NCBI GenBank assembly: GCA_040383945.1
Contig: JBEICN010000039.1
Span: 1 to 8,095, forward strand
Length of the DNA: 8,095 nucleotides
Origin: CAIVSN01 sp040383945
Lineage (GTDB): Bacteria; Patescibacteriota; Gracilibacteria; BD1-5; UBA2023
Reading direction: 5' to 3'
The notes below the pieces were generated by a model that saw nothing but the letters and a program-made list of their open reading frames with translations, was not told where the DNA came from and did not search any database. The position numbers and the translations under genes are program-made. Shown here one piece after another: positions 7,863 to 8,095 of this stretch (positions within the stretch are counted from its first letter, which is position 1; each line of letters opens with the position of its first letter).

Positions 7863-8095
7863 ATGTGACGAGGACCCGTAATCGAGCGACAGAAACAAGC
7901 AACCGCGAAAGAACGCGGAAAGGTTTTTACGATACATGCCAAGCTCATTGCGATTGCCGCACATAAAGGTGCTGACCCCTCACAGAATCCCAGTCTTGCA
8001 GAAGCGATTTATAAGGCAAAGAAAGAAAATGTGCCCAATGAAAATATTGACCGAGCCATTCGTAGAGGAGCTGGTCTCGAAAAATGAGCCGCTAC
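7863..8095 (+). CDS. yebC: YebC/PmpR (TACO1) family protein, 3'-truncated by window edge
   Basis: DNA-binding regulator or ribosome-associated translation factor family; recent work links YebC-type proteins to translation of difficult, for example proline-rich, stretches. The first 77 residues are visible. They show the N-terminal YebC pattern: a basic start MGRGPVIERQKQA, then RGKVFTIHAKLI, the DPSQNPSLAEAI segment, and NVPNENIDRAIRRGAG before the window ends. The second codon is TGA (7866-7868), read as Gly; MGRGP is the start I recall for CPR homologues. Another TGA (8085-8087) gives the Gly in GLEKGAA. Because TGA follows directly on ATG, standard-code gene finding misses the gene's true start. 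AGG sits only 1 nt before the ATG, too close for a normal Shine-Dalgarno. The family is clear; the exact cellular role here is not. Confidence 0.92.

Noticed and set aside
1..8095. Pseudogenes or stop-codon readthrough as an explanation for in-frame TGA
   Set aside because: Only TGA interrupts the frames, never TAA or TAG, and essential enzymes (GalU, TlyA, YebC) are affected as well; random decay would give all three stops and frameshifts.
1..8095. TGA as selenocysteine or tryptophan
   Set aside because: Selenocysteine would not occur dozens of times, including tandem pairs. Trp would break conserved Gly positions in GalU and TlyA and produce tryptophan runs after the signal peptide.
1..8095. 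tRNA genes, especially a glycine tRNA with anticodon UCA, CRISPR arrays or insertion sequences
   Set aside because: I looked in the intergenic gaps, which are all short, and found no cloverleaf, repeat-spacer array, transposase or terminal inverted repeats.

Overview
The window is eight co-oriented (+ strand) protein genes from a bacterium that reads UGA as glycine (translation table 25). Under the standard code six of them look shattered, or in one case invisible, because 46 in-frame TGA codons interrupt them. Read with TGA = Gly, every reading frame closes at TAA or TAG, no gene uses TGA as a stop, and TGA falls on glycines conserved in GalU and TlyA. This code is known from Candidatus Absconditabacteria (SR1) and Gracilibacteria (BD1-5/GN02), so the source is most likely one of these Patescibacteria/CPR lineages. 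I cannot decide between the two. A YebC N-terminus beginning MGRGP, as I recall from CPR homologues, supports the placement.

Layout. At 1-1084 a rhodanese-like domain, cut by the 5' edge, overlaps by 7 bp a membrane-anchored DsbA-like thioredoxin-fold protein with a CPSC active site. At 1121-3248 a promoter, a 678-residue exported protein with an extremely glycine-rich segment after its signal peptide, and a rho-independent terminator. At 3281-5404 a 707-residue surface protein with a signal segment, a lamin-tail domain, a long low-complexity Lys/Thr/Ser/Pro stalk and a C-terminal membrane anchor. A perfect 12-bp hairpin follows, then a small membrane protein with an intramembrane CPAC motif (5590-6072). 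From 6139 come three housekeeping genes: galU, tlyA 13 nt behind it, and the start of yebC, cut by the 3' edge. No intergenic stretch exceeds about 185 bases. No tRNA, rRNA, CRISPR array or mobile element was recognised.

How it may work together (inference). The first five genes look like an envelope module. A periplasm-facing thiol oxidoreductase and a CPxC membrane protein flank two large exported proteins whose cysteines mostly lie in close pairs, which would suit oxidative folding of surface proteins. GalU could supply UDP-glucose for envelope glycans. TlyA and YebC belong to translation.

Regulation. Four genes have a recognisable -35/-10 promoter whose -10 box lies only 18-26 nt before the chosen ATG, and convincing Shine-Dalgarno sequences are missing throughout. 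UGA use is very uneven: by hand count 9 of 14 glycines in the DsbA-like protein and 21 of 67 in the first surface protein, but only 1 of 22 in GalU and 1 of 17 in TlyA.
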